Below the pieces are notes generated by a model. It was not told the origin of the DNA. It worked only from the letters and a program-made list of their open reading frames with translations, and ran no database searches. Shown here in pieces: positions 1 to 8,488 of a DNA stretch of 64,000 nucleotides; positions within the stretch are counted from its first letter, which is position 1; each line of letters starts with the position of its first letter. This stretch comes from Roseimaritima multifibrata. GTDB taxonomy: Bacteria; Planctomycetota; Planctomycetia; Pirellulales; Pirellulaceae. The position numbers were made by a program, and so were the translations under genes. The stretch is taken from the NCBI RefSeq assembly GCF_007741495.1, contig NZ_CP036262.1, forward strand, positions 3,224,001 through 3,288,000, written 5' to 3'.

Positions 1-1161
1 GTCGTCCGTCGCAAGGATATTGAAGGTAATCTGCATCTTTCGGTTGCGGACGTCTATCACGAGGATTTAACCCATTCGATCCCCTTCGATCTACAGGTTG
101 AAAATCTGAAGGATGTTGCCCTCGACGGACGAGGGCTTATGGTCGCGCAGCATCTAGGCAATGCGATTCAGATTCATCGACGAGGAGTCTGGGAGTTTCC
201 CAACCTGGCGCGAACGCGTTACATCGTTGCCACTGCGTTCCGAACTCAAAATTTTGATCGGATCGATCAGTTGGCAAAATTTGCGTTGGCTGGAGAAGGC
301 TATCGTTGGGGGCTTGATGCCCAGGAGATGTTTGGCATTGTCCAGGATACTTGTGCAGAGGTCTGGCTGCAGGTTAGGCAGCGATGGGGTGAGACCGAGG
401 ATGAAGCGGAAAAGCAAAAGTATGCTGAATTCCTGTCAAAGGCTGAGAAGTGGGCGGAAACCAGTGTGGTAGGGATGTCCAGTCAACTGGATATGAAAAT
501 TCAGTTTGGTTGGAAGGCCCGCGGTGATGGTTTGGGGTACACGGTGTCGCAGCAAGGCTGGAAAGTGCTTGAACGCGAATTGGCGGAGGCAGCCGAGATG
601 CTGGACGATTGGTTGAAAGAGGATCCCTATGCACCGGCGATCATGTATGCTCATCGAATGACCATCGCCATGGGGCGAGGCGAATCGCATTCCAGTGTCG
701 AAGAGCATTTGCGTGTGGCAACGGCCCTGTATCCAACCCATGTTAGTTTGCATTCGGCCGTTGCCGAATGGCTAGCGCCAAAATGGTCAGGGAGCGAAGG
801 CGACAGTGCAGGGTACCTTGCCGCTGTGATGAAACATGGAGACCCCGAAGTCGCCGCACGCCAGTACGCGCGGATCGTATGCAATAAATTGGGGCATTAC
901 ACCGAACCCGTCGGGTTGGTTCTGCATGGTCATTATGATGTTCGAAGCGCCGTATTGGCAGCGGAGAGCATGGTGTCGCTGGAGCCCGCTTACGACTGGC
1001 ATCTCGTTCGTTTGTTAGCGCTTGCAAACTCATTTGAAATGCGTACGCAGGAGCTGATTCTCGCAAAATACATGCAAGCACATTTTCTGTATGATCCAAG
1101 TCGATATGGCGAGCGGTACCAGCAATTCATGCCTGCTCTGTATGAAAACCTTCCTGAATAG
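1..1161 (+). CDS. TPR-like hypothetical protein, 5' end missing
   Basis: The reading frame is open from base 1, so the gene starts upstream of the window; an internal ATG at 139 is not needed as a start. 386 residues are visible. The C-terminal two thirds are alpha-helical and alanine-rich, with segments that look like degenerate tetratricopeptide repeats (for example around the EEHLRVATALYPTHVSLHSA region cut short here as EEHLRVATALYP). A LAPKWSGSEGD segment recalls the PRWGGS-type motif seen in DUF4034-like proteins, but I do not regard this as proof. No signal peptide can be judged because the N-terminus is absent. It converges on the cyclase gene that ends 83 bases further on. Function unknown. 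Confidence 0.7.
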   Translation, partial: VVRRKDIEGNLHLSVADVYHEDLTHSIPFDLQVENLKDVALDGRGLMVAQHLGNAIQIHRRGVWEFPNLARTRYIVATAFRTQNFDRIDQLAKFALAGEGYRWGLDAQEMFGIVQDTCAEVWLQVRQRWGETEDEAEKQKYAEFLSKAEKWAETSVVGMSSQLDMKIQFGWKARGDGLGYTVSQQGWKVLERELAEAAEMLDDWLKEDPYAPAIMYAHRMTIAMGRGESHSSVEEHLRVATALYPTHVSLHSAVAEWLAPKWSGSEGDSAGYLAAVMKHGDPEVAARQYARIVCNKLGHYTEPVGLVLHGHYDVRSAVLAAESMVSLEPAYDWHLVRLLALANSFEMRTQELILAKYMQAHFLYDPSRYGERYQQFMPALYENLPE

Positions 1162-1244
1162 CAAGCAGGCAACACCACTGGGGGCCGAGGTCCGCGCACA
1201 AGCTACGATTAAATTCGGAGCACCTAGGCGATGGACGTCACCAT

Positions 1245-2921
1245 TTAATCACAATTTACCGCACCGTAGATTTGCAGGCTGGTCGATTTGCCTTTGACGT
1301 TTTGACGCGGCAATTCGACAAAGTTCTTGGCGGTAGAGAGTGCATCGTAAGTCGTTCCGGTAATGAGCAGGTCATATCCTGTTGATTTCGTTAACGCTTC
1401 GACTCTAGCTGCGACATTCACCGTATCGCCCATCGCCGTATATTCATGGCGTTCGGGGGCTCCGATACTGCCTACCATGGCAATCCCCGTATTGATCCCG
1501 ACACCGATTTTCATTTGAGACCATCCCAGTTTCTCAAAGTCTTCCTTGAGGGCGTCGATACGTGCGAGGAGTTCACAGCCCGCTTCGACGGCCGCATCGG
1601 CATGTTGTCGGTCGCTTGATGGGACTCCACCGCTTCCGAAAATCGCCATGAAACCGTCGCCGAGAAACTTATTGATCATCCCGTCGTGCTTTTCAACGAT
1701 TTTGACCGCCTCGCCGAACATCAAATTCAATCCAGCGATAACGTCATCGACCGGCGCATCGGCGGATTGAGCTGTGAAATTTCGCACATCCGCGAACATC
1801 ACCGAAATCAATTGTTTGGTGCCGCCGAGAGTTCCTGAAGCGGATTTGTAATCGACTCCATCCTGTGCCGCCAAGATTTGCTTCGCCGCCTCACGCCCAA
1901 CGTGCCGACCAAAGGTCGCTTGTAAACGCTCCCGTTCGGCAAGTCCCGTAATCATGGAATTGAATTGATTGATCAGCATGCCGAATTCGTCCGCGCGAAG
2001 GGTTTTGATTTGTGCGGAGAAGTCTCCCTCGGCAACCGCCAACGAGGCGCGTTTCAATTCCAGTACCGGCGTCGCCACCAGACGCCCCAGCAGCAAAGAC
2101 GTTGCCATGCCGAAACTAACTGCGACGGCGGCGACCACAAGTGCAAATGCAGGGGCGGATTCCGTTGCATCGGGTACCAAAATCAAGAGGACCAATGACA
2201 ATACCGGGCTGACCACGGCGGACGCGGACCACATCAGTCCCCGCTGCGAAATCGTCATCGGTGCGGTCCCGGGGACGTTCGCTGGCGTCCCTGTCTGAAA
2301 AAAGACAGGAAACAAAGTTTGTTGAATCACTAATTCAACGGCGAAAAAACTATGGGTGACCGCGATCAACGATGCGATCAGAAAGGACGTCGTTAGGTGA
2401 ACAACGACATTGCTCGATAGCGGTTCATCTAAACTTGCTAGAGCAAGAGGAAATACGGGGATGCAGATCAACCATCCCACCGACGCGACGGCCAAGAACC
2501 ACCATGGCAGGTTCACAACTTTTCGTTGCGACGTCTTCAACACATCTTCGCTCACACTTCGACCATCGATTAGGTCTCGGTGGATCGGACGCAATTGAAT
2601 AATTGGAATCAGGAAAAGGATCACCGCAAGCGGATAAATGACCATGTTGAACCACTGCCAGCAGGATTCGAAACGAGCCATCTGCTGAGCGGATAGCAAC
2701 GGTTCAATCTGCTGGGAATTGTACAATATGTTAAAGACGCTTCCGACGAAATTAGCGACGACCGGGGACAGGACAACAACTATTAGTCCATGACGCTGGG
2801 AGAACGTCCAGTCTGGCGTGGATGGTCGCGGCGGAAAGGTAGCAGAGTTGCCCCGGAAATTTGGATCAATGGCGTCGTTGGGCAAAGTACTTTTCCGTTT
2901 AGCAATAAGCGTTCGGCACAC
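1245..2921 (-). CDS. Six-TM HAMP class III adenylate/guanylate cyclase
   Basis: 558 residues, GTG start. Six hydrophobic segments (about 44-66, 92-110, 139-163, 175-197, 230-250, 256-278) lead into a HAMP linker (279-333) and a C-terminal class III cyclase domain (371-550). Metal-binding aspartates are visible in FADVRNF (D378) and GDGFMAIF (D422), and the substrate lysine in NKFLGDG (K418). EYTAMGDTVNVAARVE carries the adenine- and transition-state-side residues. The architecture resembles the mycobacterial Rv1318c-type cyclases, in which a six-helix input domain and HAMP control catalysis. It should make cAMP at the inner face of the cytoplasmic membrane; ATP preference is inferred. No ATG lies before the first helix, so the GTG or a nearby TTG is used. 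Confidence 0.9.
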   Translation of the reverse strand: MCRTLIAKRKSTLPNDAIDPNFRGNSATFPPRPSTPDWTFSQRHGLIVVVLSPVVANFVGSVFNILYNSQQIEPLLSAQQMARFESCWQWFNMVIYPLAVILFLIPIIQLRPIHRDLIDGRSVSEDVLKTSQRKVVNLPWWFLAVASVGWLICIPVFPLALASLDEPLSSNVVVHLTTSFLIASLIAVTHSFFAVELVIQQTLFPVFFQTGTPANVPGTAPMTISQRGLMWSASAVVSPVLSLVLLILVPDATESAPAFALVVAAVAVSFGMATSLLLGRLVATPVLELKRASLAVAEGDFSAQIKTLRADEFGMLINQFNSMITGLAERERLQATFGRHVGREAAKQILAAQDGVDYKSASGTLGGTKQLISVMFADVRNFTAQSADAPVDDVIAGLNLMFGEAVKIVEKHDGMINKFLGDGFMAIFGSGGVPSSDRQHADAAVEAGCELLARIDALKEDFEKLGWSQMKIGVGINTGIAMVGSIGAPERHEYTAMGDTVNVAARVEALTKSTGYDLLITGTTYDALSTAKNFVELPRQNVKGKSTSLQIYGAVNCD

Positions 2922-3088
2922 GCGCGGCGTCCGTTGGCCTAGATGGTAACCTTAGAACGCAACGATCGTGGGGCTGGCTTCTTCTTTATCCAGTGGATTC
3001 GCCTGAAAGACCGAGGCAGTGCCTGGAAGGATTCTATATCTTTGCAAAAGGTAAACCGTCACGTCAGTACCTGCGGCAAGTCTTTTCG

Positions 3089-3172
3089 GCAAGAAAATGG
3101 GGGCAAGAAAATGGGGGCAAGAAAATGGGAGCAAGAAAATGGGAGCAAGAAAATGGGAGCAGGGAATTGGGG
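3089..3172. repeat. 14-bp tandem repeat, five units plus one degenerate
   Basis: The unit GCAAGAAAATGGGR occurs five times head to tail at 3089-3158; a sixth degenerate copy (GCAGGGAATTGGGG) follows to 3172. The last base of the unit is G in the first three copies and A in the next two. 14 is not a multiple of three, and the overlapping open frames look fortuitous. The array lies in the 602-base gap between the cyclase and the first sulfatase; apart from this array and its inverted partner I see nothing definite in the gap. Confidence 0.9.
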
Positions 3173-3375
3173 GAGTGGATGGAGAGTGCGGAACATAAAC
3201 CGGTCTCTCCAGACAAATCTCCAGTCACCAGGTTCCTGTCTAATTTAACTTTAGGGATTACAGCCCTAGGCAACATCCTTTTCGCGTATTTCGGTTGTTT
3301 CGCGGTTGTCCTCTCTCGTCCCCGGGCATTGCGCGTTTCCGTTTCCAATCGCGAAACAATTCCATCCCTTATTCC

Positions 3376-3404
3376 CTATTTTCTTGCCCCCATTTTCTTG
3401 CCAA
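3376..3404. repeat. Inverted partner of the 14-bp repeat
   Basis: About two units of the 14-bp repeat appear here in reverse complement (TTTTCTTGCCCCC followed by ATTTTCTTGCC). With the array at 3089-3172 they form inverted arms separated by about 200 bases, able to pair in a single strand or transcript just upstream of the sulfatase gene. Confidence 0.8.
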
Positions 3405-3523
3405 TTCTAGCCCCCAGGCACGCAGTTCCACGGTCGCCCGATTTGACATCTGAAATCGTAGCGAGGAGACTGTGAGTTGAAATTTTGCTTCCAATAGCCC
3501 GTCATTTTTTGATTTGGAATGAT

Positions 3524-5017
3524 ATGAGTCGTAGAGCATTCTCGTCGTCCCCATTGCCTGCGAACGATTTGTTACCTGAGGGAAGCATTGTTTTGCGGCG
3601 ACCATCCAAGGTTCTGTTCGCGTTGGCGCTTTGCTTTTCCGGATTCGCACAGACTTTCTTTGGGGCCGAGCTGCTTGCTGATTCCCAGTCCTCACCGAAT
3701 TTCATCGTTATCTTCACGGACGACCAGGGCTACAACGATTTGGGCTGCTTTGGGTCGAAGACGATCAAAACGCCCCATATCGATCGACTTGCCGCCGAGG
3801 GCCGGAAATACACCAGTTTCTATACGGCTTGCTCCGTTTGTTCTCCGTCCCGAGCGGCCCTCTTGACCGGCAGTTATCCCAAACGTGTCGGGATGCACAA
3901 ACACGTACTGTTCCCCAAAAGTGATTATGGGTTGAATCCTTCTGAGTATACGATCGCGGACCATTTGAAATCACAAGGGTATGCGACGGCCTGTGTTGGT
4001 AAATGGCACTTGGGCCATCACCCCGAAATACTCCCGCGAGCCAACGGGTTCGATTCCTATTATGGAATTCCGTACTCCAATGACATGAACCATCCTGATA
4101 ACGCTCGGAAATCGAAAATTGCATCGGACCGTTTGTGGGAGAGCCAAGGAACCAGCATCACTTATTGGAACACTCCACTATTTGAGAATGAAGAGATTGT
4201 CGAACTGCCTGTCGACCAGCGAACGATCACGCGTCGCTACACCGACAAGGCTATCGATTTCGTAACAGAGAATCAGGACAAGCCATTTTTTCTCTACCTG
4301 CCACACTCGATGCCGCACATTCCTTTGTATGTGCCTGAGGACGTTTACGATCCCGATCCGCAGAATGCTTACAAATGTGTGATTGAGCACATCGATGCGG
4401 AGGTCGGCCGGTTAGCGGATACGGTTCGCGAGTTGGGATTAGATAAAAACACCTACATCATCTACACCAGCGACAACGGACCTTGGTTGCAATTCAAAAA
4501 TCATGGTGGCAGCGCCGATCCCCTACGGGCGGGAAAGGGGACCACTTTCGAAGGCGGACAACGCGTCCCCTGTGTCGTATGGGGACCGGGAAGAATTCCT
4601 GCAGGAACGCAGTGTGATGCAATGACCTCTACCATGGATTTGCTGCCAACGATCGCTAGTTTGTCAGGAGCCCCCCTTCCCGATATCCCGACGATTGATG
4701 GATACGACATCACCGGGACCTTTAAGACAAATGAATCGCCTCGAAACGAGCTGTTGTTTTATTCGTCCGTTGGTGCCTTGCAAGGCATTCGACTGGGAGA
4801 CTGGAAGTACCTTGAAGTGGTTTCTAGACCGAATGCCAGGAAGTCAAAAACGGGAAAGCCTTCGGTCGGGATCTATCTGTTTCAACTAAGCGATGACATT
4901 GGCGAGCAAAACAACCTGATCGACCAACATCCAGAAATCGCTGCGAAATTGAAAGCTCGAATGCAAGAAGCCGATGCCGAAATCACCGCGAACGCACGTC
5001 CCGTGTGGCGTAAGTAG
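3524..5017 (+). CDS. Secreted arylsulfatase-type sulfatase (family S1)
   Basis: Hydrolyses sulfate esters, probably on a polysaccharide, outside the cytoplasm. 497 residues from the ATG at 3524. Visible motifs: IFTDDQG (metal-binding aspartates), CSPSRAALLTG with a canonical CxPSR formylglycine site, GKWHLG, and TSDNGPW. A hydrophobic signal segment (VLFALALCFSGFAQ) lies some 30 residues in. An in-frame TTG at 3593 sits 9 bases after GAGGGA (3578-3583) and would give a signal peptide of normal length, so the true start may be 3593. The next gene starts 3 bases after the stop, which suggests an operon with the DUF1853 gene. Substrate cannot be read from sequence. Maturation requires a formylglycine-generating enzyme encoded elsewhere. 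Confidence 0.93.
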   Translation: MSRRAFSSSPLPANDLLPEGSIVLRRPSKVLFALALCFSGFAQTFFGAELLADSQSSPNFIVIFTDDQGYNDLGCFGSKTIKTPHIDRLAAEGRKYTSFYTACSVCSPSRAALLTGSYPKRVGMHKHVLFPKSDYGLNPSEYTIADHLKSQGYATACVGKWHLGHHPEILPRANGFDSYYGIPYSNDMNHPDNARKSKIASDRLWESQGTSITYWNTPLFENEEIVELPVDQRTITRRYTDKAIDFVTENQDKPFFLYLPHSMPHIPLYVPEDVYDPDPQNAYKCVIEHIDAEVGRLADTVRELGLDKNTYIIYTSDNGPWLQFKNHGGSADPLRAGKGTTFEGGQRVPCVVWGPGRIPAGTQCDAMTSTMDLLPTIASLSGAPLPDIPTIDGYDITGTFKTNESPRNELLFYSSVGALQGIRLGDWKYLEVVSRPNARKSKTGKPSVGIYLFQLSDDIGEQNNLIDQHPEIAAKLKARMQEADAEITANARPVWRK

Positions 5018-5020
5018 CGG

Positions 5021-5854
5021 ATGCTTCAATCGCAAGAACTGCGAGATCTAACCTGGGTGGTTGAAAGTCCGTTCCTGTTAAATCCGCACCCTGACTTGCC
5101 GAAGTTTGATTGGCGATCGGTATCCTTATCACAGTTGACAGCGTTCTGTCAGGAGAAACCGTCGCGAAGAGTCGGGCGGTATTTCGAAGGCTTAGTGCTG
5201 TACTGGTTGCAGCATGTTCGCAAAATCCAGGTGGTTGCGGAATCGCTCCAGGTTCGGTCTGGGAAACGGACGCTCGGCGAAATTGATTTTCTCTTTCGCG
5301 ACGAGTCAAGCAAACTGACGCACTGGGAGGTGGCTGTCAAATTCTATTTGTTCCATCCGAACCGGACGTTTGCCGGCAGCCACTACATCGGTCCCAATGC
5401 CGGCGATACGTTTGAACGTAAACGAGAGCGGATGTTTCGGCATCAGCTGCCTCTTAGCGAAACCCATTTTCCTGATGTTCAGCAGCGGAACGCATTCGTA
5501 AAGGGACGCATTTTTTACCATCCAGACGATGGTTCCCAGCCACAGTTGCCGGAAGGCCTCGCTCCCGATCATCTTCGAGGGAACTGGATCCATGCGTTCG
5601 AACTGGTCGGCTGGATCCGCAAACAGGATGGGAGACACGCTATCCTGAATAAACCGTATTGGTTGTCCCCTGCTGAATTCGATCAGGACGGAGATTGCGG
5701 GCTGTCCGATCACGAAACGATCGAACGCTTGACCAGACATTTTCAGGAGGCTGCTCATCCGGTGCTGGTCAGCCATTTATGCGAATCCGATGGATTGTGG
5801 CAAGAAACATCGCGGACCTTTGTTGTGCCTGATCACTGGCCGGGGACAGGGTGA
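5021..5854 (+). CDS. DUF1853 family protein, nuclease-like fold
   Basis: 277 residues matching the DUF1853 pattern: an RDLTWVVESPFLL start, a GRYFEGLVLYWLQ helix, then TLGEIDFLFRD followed by HWEVAVKFYL. The order Asp ... ExK-like (D in GEIDFL, then E and K in WEVAVK) is the arrangement of PD-(D/E)XK nuclease folds, so a nucleic-acid-cleaving or binding role is possible, but no biochemical function is established for the family. No signal peptide, so it is cytoplasmic. It begins 3 bases after the first sulfatase stop and is followed after 69 bases by a second sulfatase; the functional reason for this neighbourhood is not apparent. Confidence 0.85.
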   Translation: MLQSQELRDLTWVVESPFLLNPHPDLPKFDWRSVSLSQLTAFCQEKPSRRVGRYFEGLVLYWLQHVRKIQVVAESLQVRSGKRTLGEIDFLFRDESSKLTHWEVAVKFYLFHPNRTFAGSHYIGPNAGDTFERKRERMFRHQLPLSETHFPDVQQRNAFVKGRIFYHPDDGSQPQLPEGLAPDHLRGNWIHAFELVGWIRKQDGRHAILNKPYWLSPAEFDQDGDCGLSDHETIERLTRHFQEAAHPVLVSHLCESDGLWQETSRTFVVPDHWPGTG

Positions 5855-5923
5855 TTGTCCTGCATAGGGCTCCGCTGACGTTCGACTTTAATTTTGAAAT
5901 GAATCCATTGAATGGGGGAAACG

Positions 5924-7375
5924 ATGTCTAGGATCTTCGCCTTGCTGTTGGGGACGTGCTGGTTGGCCGGATCGGTGCTTGCCGATCAAACCCAACCCGC
6001 CCAGCCGTCCAAGCCGAATGTGTTGTGGATCTATGTCGATGATATGAGCGACTGGATGGGATGTTATGGCGATTCACTCGCTTTGACGCCTAACATTGAT
6101 TCGCTTGCCGAGGGAGGCGTCCTGTTTGAGCGAGCCTACATGCCCGCTCCGGTGTGCTCGACCACAAGATCGGCCTTGATCACCGGAACCATGCAGACAA
6201 GTTACGGCTTGCATCAGCATCGCACGATGATCAAAGAGGAATTGGCCGAAGGACTACTGACAGTTCCCGAGCTCTTTCGCCGTGCCGGTTACTTGACCTT
6301 CAACGAAGCGAAGGATGATTACAATTTCAAACGTGAGCGGTCGCTGATGTATTCCCCAGAATTTGAGCGGCCAAAAATAAATAGCCATCTGGTAGGGCGG
6401 GATCTGTCGTGGCTAAAACAACTTCAAGGCAAATCGTTCTTCGGACAGATCCAACTGAAGGGAGGCAAGTTTGGAGGCGAAACCGGAGCGAAGTTCCCCG
6501 CCGACAGTTTGGTGGCCGACGATGCGGTGTCCGTGCCACCACAGTATCCGGACCATCCCGTTTTCCGAAACGCGATCGCAAGACACTACGCTCAGATCGC
6601 CGAAACAGATGCTCAGGTAGGTGCCATCATTACCGCCCTGAAGGAATACGGGCTCTGGGAGAATACGTACGTCTTCTTCTTTACCGACCATGGAAGTCCG
6701 TTGCCGCGTGCGAAGCAGTTCTTATATGAGGAAGGGACCAAAGTTCCACTTATCGTGCATGGGACCGAATCCGATTCACTGGTGTCCGGGGGGGCATCCC
6801 GCCGGAGTGATTTGGTTAGTGGGATCGATATCACAATGACTTCGCTTGCCCTTGCCGACATTGCCATTCCGGACTTTATGGAGGGGAAGGATCTTTTTGC
6901 GGACGATTATCAGCCGCGTACCTATCTGATTTCTGCGAGAGACCGGATGGGGAACGCGATCGATCGCATTCGCTCCGTCAGCAGTCAGCATTTTCGATAC
7001 ATCCGAAACTACAAAACCGACCGAGCCCTCTTTCAACCGCAATACCGTGATGGATACGCGACCTTCGAAACGTTTCAGAAAATGCGCCGAAGAAATTTGC
7101 TCAGCCCGGTACAGGCATCGTATTTCGATTCTGAAAATCGTCCGGCGGAAGAGTTCTATGACCTTCGCGACGACCCTCACCAAGTCGTCAACTTGGCCGA
7201 AGATCCAAAGTACGAAACGGCGATTGCGGATCATCGCCGTTTCCTCCACGAGTGGGAGGAAGCGACCGATGACAAGGGACGCTATCCGGAAAGCAAAGAG
7301 TCACTGAAAGAGGTTTTTGAACATGCCGCGGGAAAGTGTGTGGCTCCGGAATTTGATTTTTTGCGTACCCAATAG
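5924..7375 (+). CDS. Secreted sulfatase, heparan-N-sulfatase-like
   Basis: 483 residues. The ATG at 5924 is preferred over the one at 5912 because GGGGGAA precedes it at proper distance and it opens a clean signal peptide (MSRIFALLLGTCWLAGSVLA). Metal-site residues are seen in YVDDMSDW and FFTDHGSP. The formylglycine region reads CSTTRSALITG (C78): the proline of CxPxR is threonine. The usual GKWHLG is replaced by NEAKDDYNF, a pattern seen in the SGSH/S1_8-like branch that acts on N- or O-sulfated sugars. Exported, probably periplasmic. It forms a likely unit with the upstream sulfatase and DUF1853 genes. The exact substrate is inference only. Confidence 0.88.
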   Translation: MSRIFALLLGTCWLAGSVLADQTQPAQPSKPNVLWIYVDDMSDWMGCYGDSLALTPNIDSLAEGGVLFERAYMPAPVCSTTRSALITGTMQTSYGLHQHRTMIKEELAEGLLTVPELFRRAGYLTFNEAKDDYNFKRERSLMYSPEFERPKINSHLVGRDLSWLKQLQGKSFFGQIQLKGGKFGGETGAKFPADSLVADDAVSVPPQYPDHPVFRNAIARHYAQIAETDAQVGAIITALKEYGLWENTYVFFFTDHGSPLPRAKQFLYEEGTKVPLIVHGTESDSLVSGGASRRSDLVSGIDITMTSLALADIAIPDFMEGKDLFADDYQPRTYLISARDRMGNAIDRIRSVSSQHFRYIRNYKTDRALFQPQYRDGYATFETFQKMRRRNLLSPVQASYFDSENRPAEEFYDLRDDPHQVVNLAEDPKYETAIADHRRFLHEWEEATDDKGRYPESKESLKEVFEHAAGKCVAPEFDFLRTQ

Positions 7376-7454
7376 CCAGTGCAGTCGCCGTTGGAAAGTT
7401 GAGTGACGCTTGCAACCGGCAAGGCAGGCATCGCCGGCGCTGTTTGGTTTCACG

Positions 7455-8372
7455 TTATTCGGCGGCGGCCAGTGACCGGTTAATCCATGCCCACACTTCA
7501 GATCGCGCCGAACTGGGAGGAAGCAGCCAACGGTCCGTGTGTGCTGATTTGGCTATCGAATTGGGAAACGCCCCCAAAATCTCGTTTGCGTTGATCTGCA
7601 TAAATGACACGTTGTCGGGGGCGCCAATCGTTTGCTTGACAAACGAACGCGTAGCACGGATATCGCCGTTCTGAATGACAAGCAGCGGTCGATTTCCGAT
7701 TCTTTTCAGCCGGGAGGCCGCCCGATGTTGGTATTCGGAAAGCGGTTGGCCCCACTCGGTTCCGCCCCACGACCGGACTCCGTCAAAATGATCATGCGTG
7801 ACCATGATTGTCCAGAGTTTGGCGATTTCAGCATCATGGAGCCCGATGTAACTGACTCCGATAGCGCCTCGGGAAAAGCCACACAGGATCACCGCATTTG
7901 GGTCAGCGTTGTAGGTTTGGATGATCCGTGGCACGTTTAACTTGGCATACTCGACCGTCGCCAATTCGTCGCCCCACCAGGTCACTTCATTCTTCTGGTG
8001 ATCAGCAGAAACGTAGGGAAGGGAAACCCAGATACATTTCCCGGCGGTCAATCCGTATCCCAGGGCTGCGTCCTCCGTTTGCCCTGTCGACCCGGACTGA
8101 GGGAACCGGTTGCCGGTGTATTCAAAGATGATCGGATACTGCTTCCCTGTTGGAGTCCAACCGGGAGGAAGGTAGATCGTATGGAAGACAGACGTCGACG
8201 CGAATTCAGGAGCCTTCACGACGACCCGTTTGCCAGCTGCTGGATCGCCTGAAGAGATGCCTGGGATCTCAAGCACCTGTTGCGAATCGACGTCCAGCGG
8301 TTGGTGGTCGCTTGCTTGTATGCCAAGTGCGGCATAGACGGCGATCGTTAGCACAAGAAGTCTTTTGTGCAT
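7455..8372 (-). CDS. Exported alpha/beta-hydrolase (esterase-like)
   Basis: 305 residues with a signal peptide (MHKRLLVLTIAVYAALGIQA). The nucleophile elbow GFSRG is visible in AVILCGFSRGAIG, preceded by an oxyanion-side segment FEYTGNRFP and followed by a late His in SAHTDRWLLPP. The overall order resembles serine esterases with a PHB-depolymerase or feruloyl-esterase flavour, though no substrate can be assigned. It converges on the sulfatase gene (80-base gap) and is followed on its own strand by nothing obvious. Probably acts in the periplasm on an ester bond in plant or algal polymer breakdown (inference from neighbours). Confidence 0.75.
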   Translation of the reverse strand: MHKRLLVLTIAVYAALGIQASDHQPLDVDSQQVLEIPGISSGDPAAGKRVVVKAPEFASTSVFHTIYLPPGWTPTGKQYPIIFEYTGNRFPQSGSTGQTEDAALGYGLTAGKCIWVSLPYVSADHQKNEVTWWGDELATVEYAKLNVPRIIQTYNADPNAVILCGFSRGAIGVSYIGLHDAEIAKLWTIMVTHDHFDGVRSWGGTEWGQPLSEYQHRAASRLKRIGNRPLLVIQNGDIRATRSFVKQTIGAPDNVSFMQINANEILGAFPNSIAKSAHTDRWLLPPSSARSEVWAWINRSLAAAE

Positions 8373-8488
8373 GGTCAGGTCATCCCAAGATTCAGAGGTT
8401 TCAAGCGTAGACTTGAATTCTAATCTCGCAGAGACCCGACCAGCAAATTTGACGTCGACGCCGCCGGTCGATCACGACCGGCTGGTCG

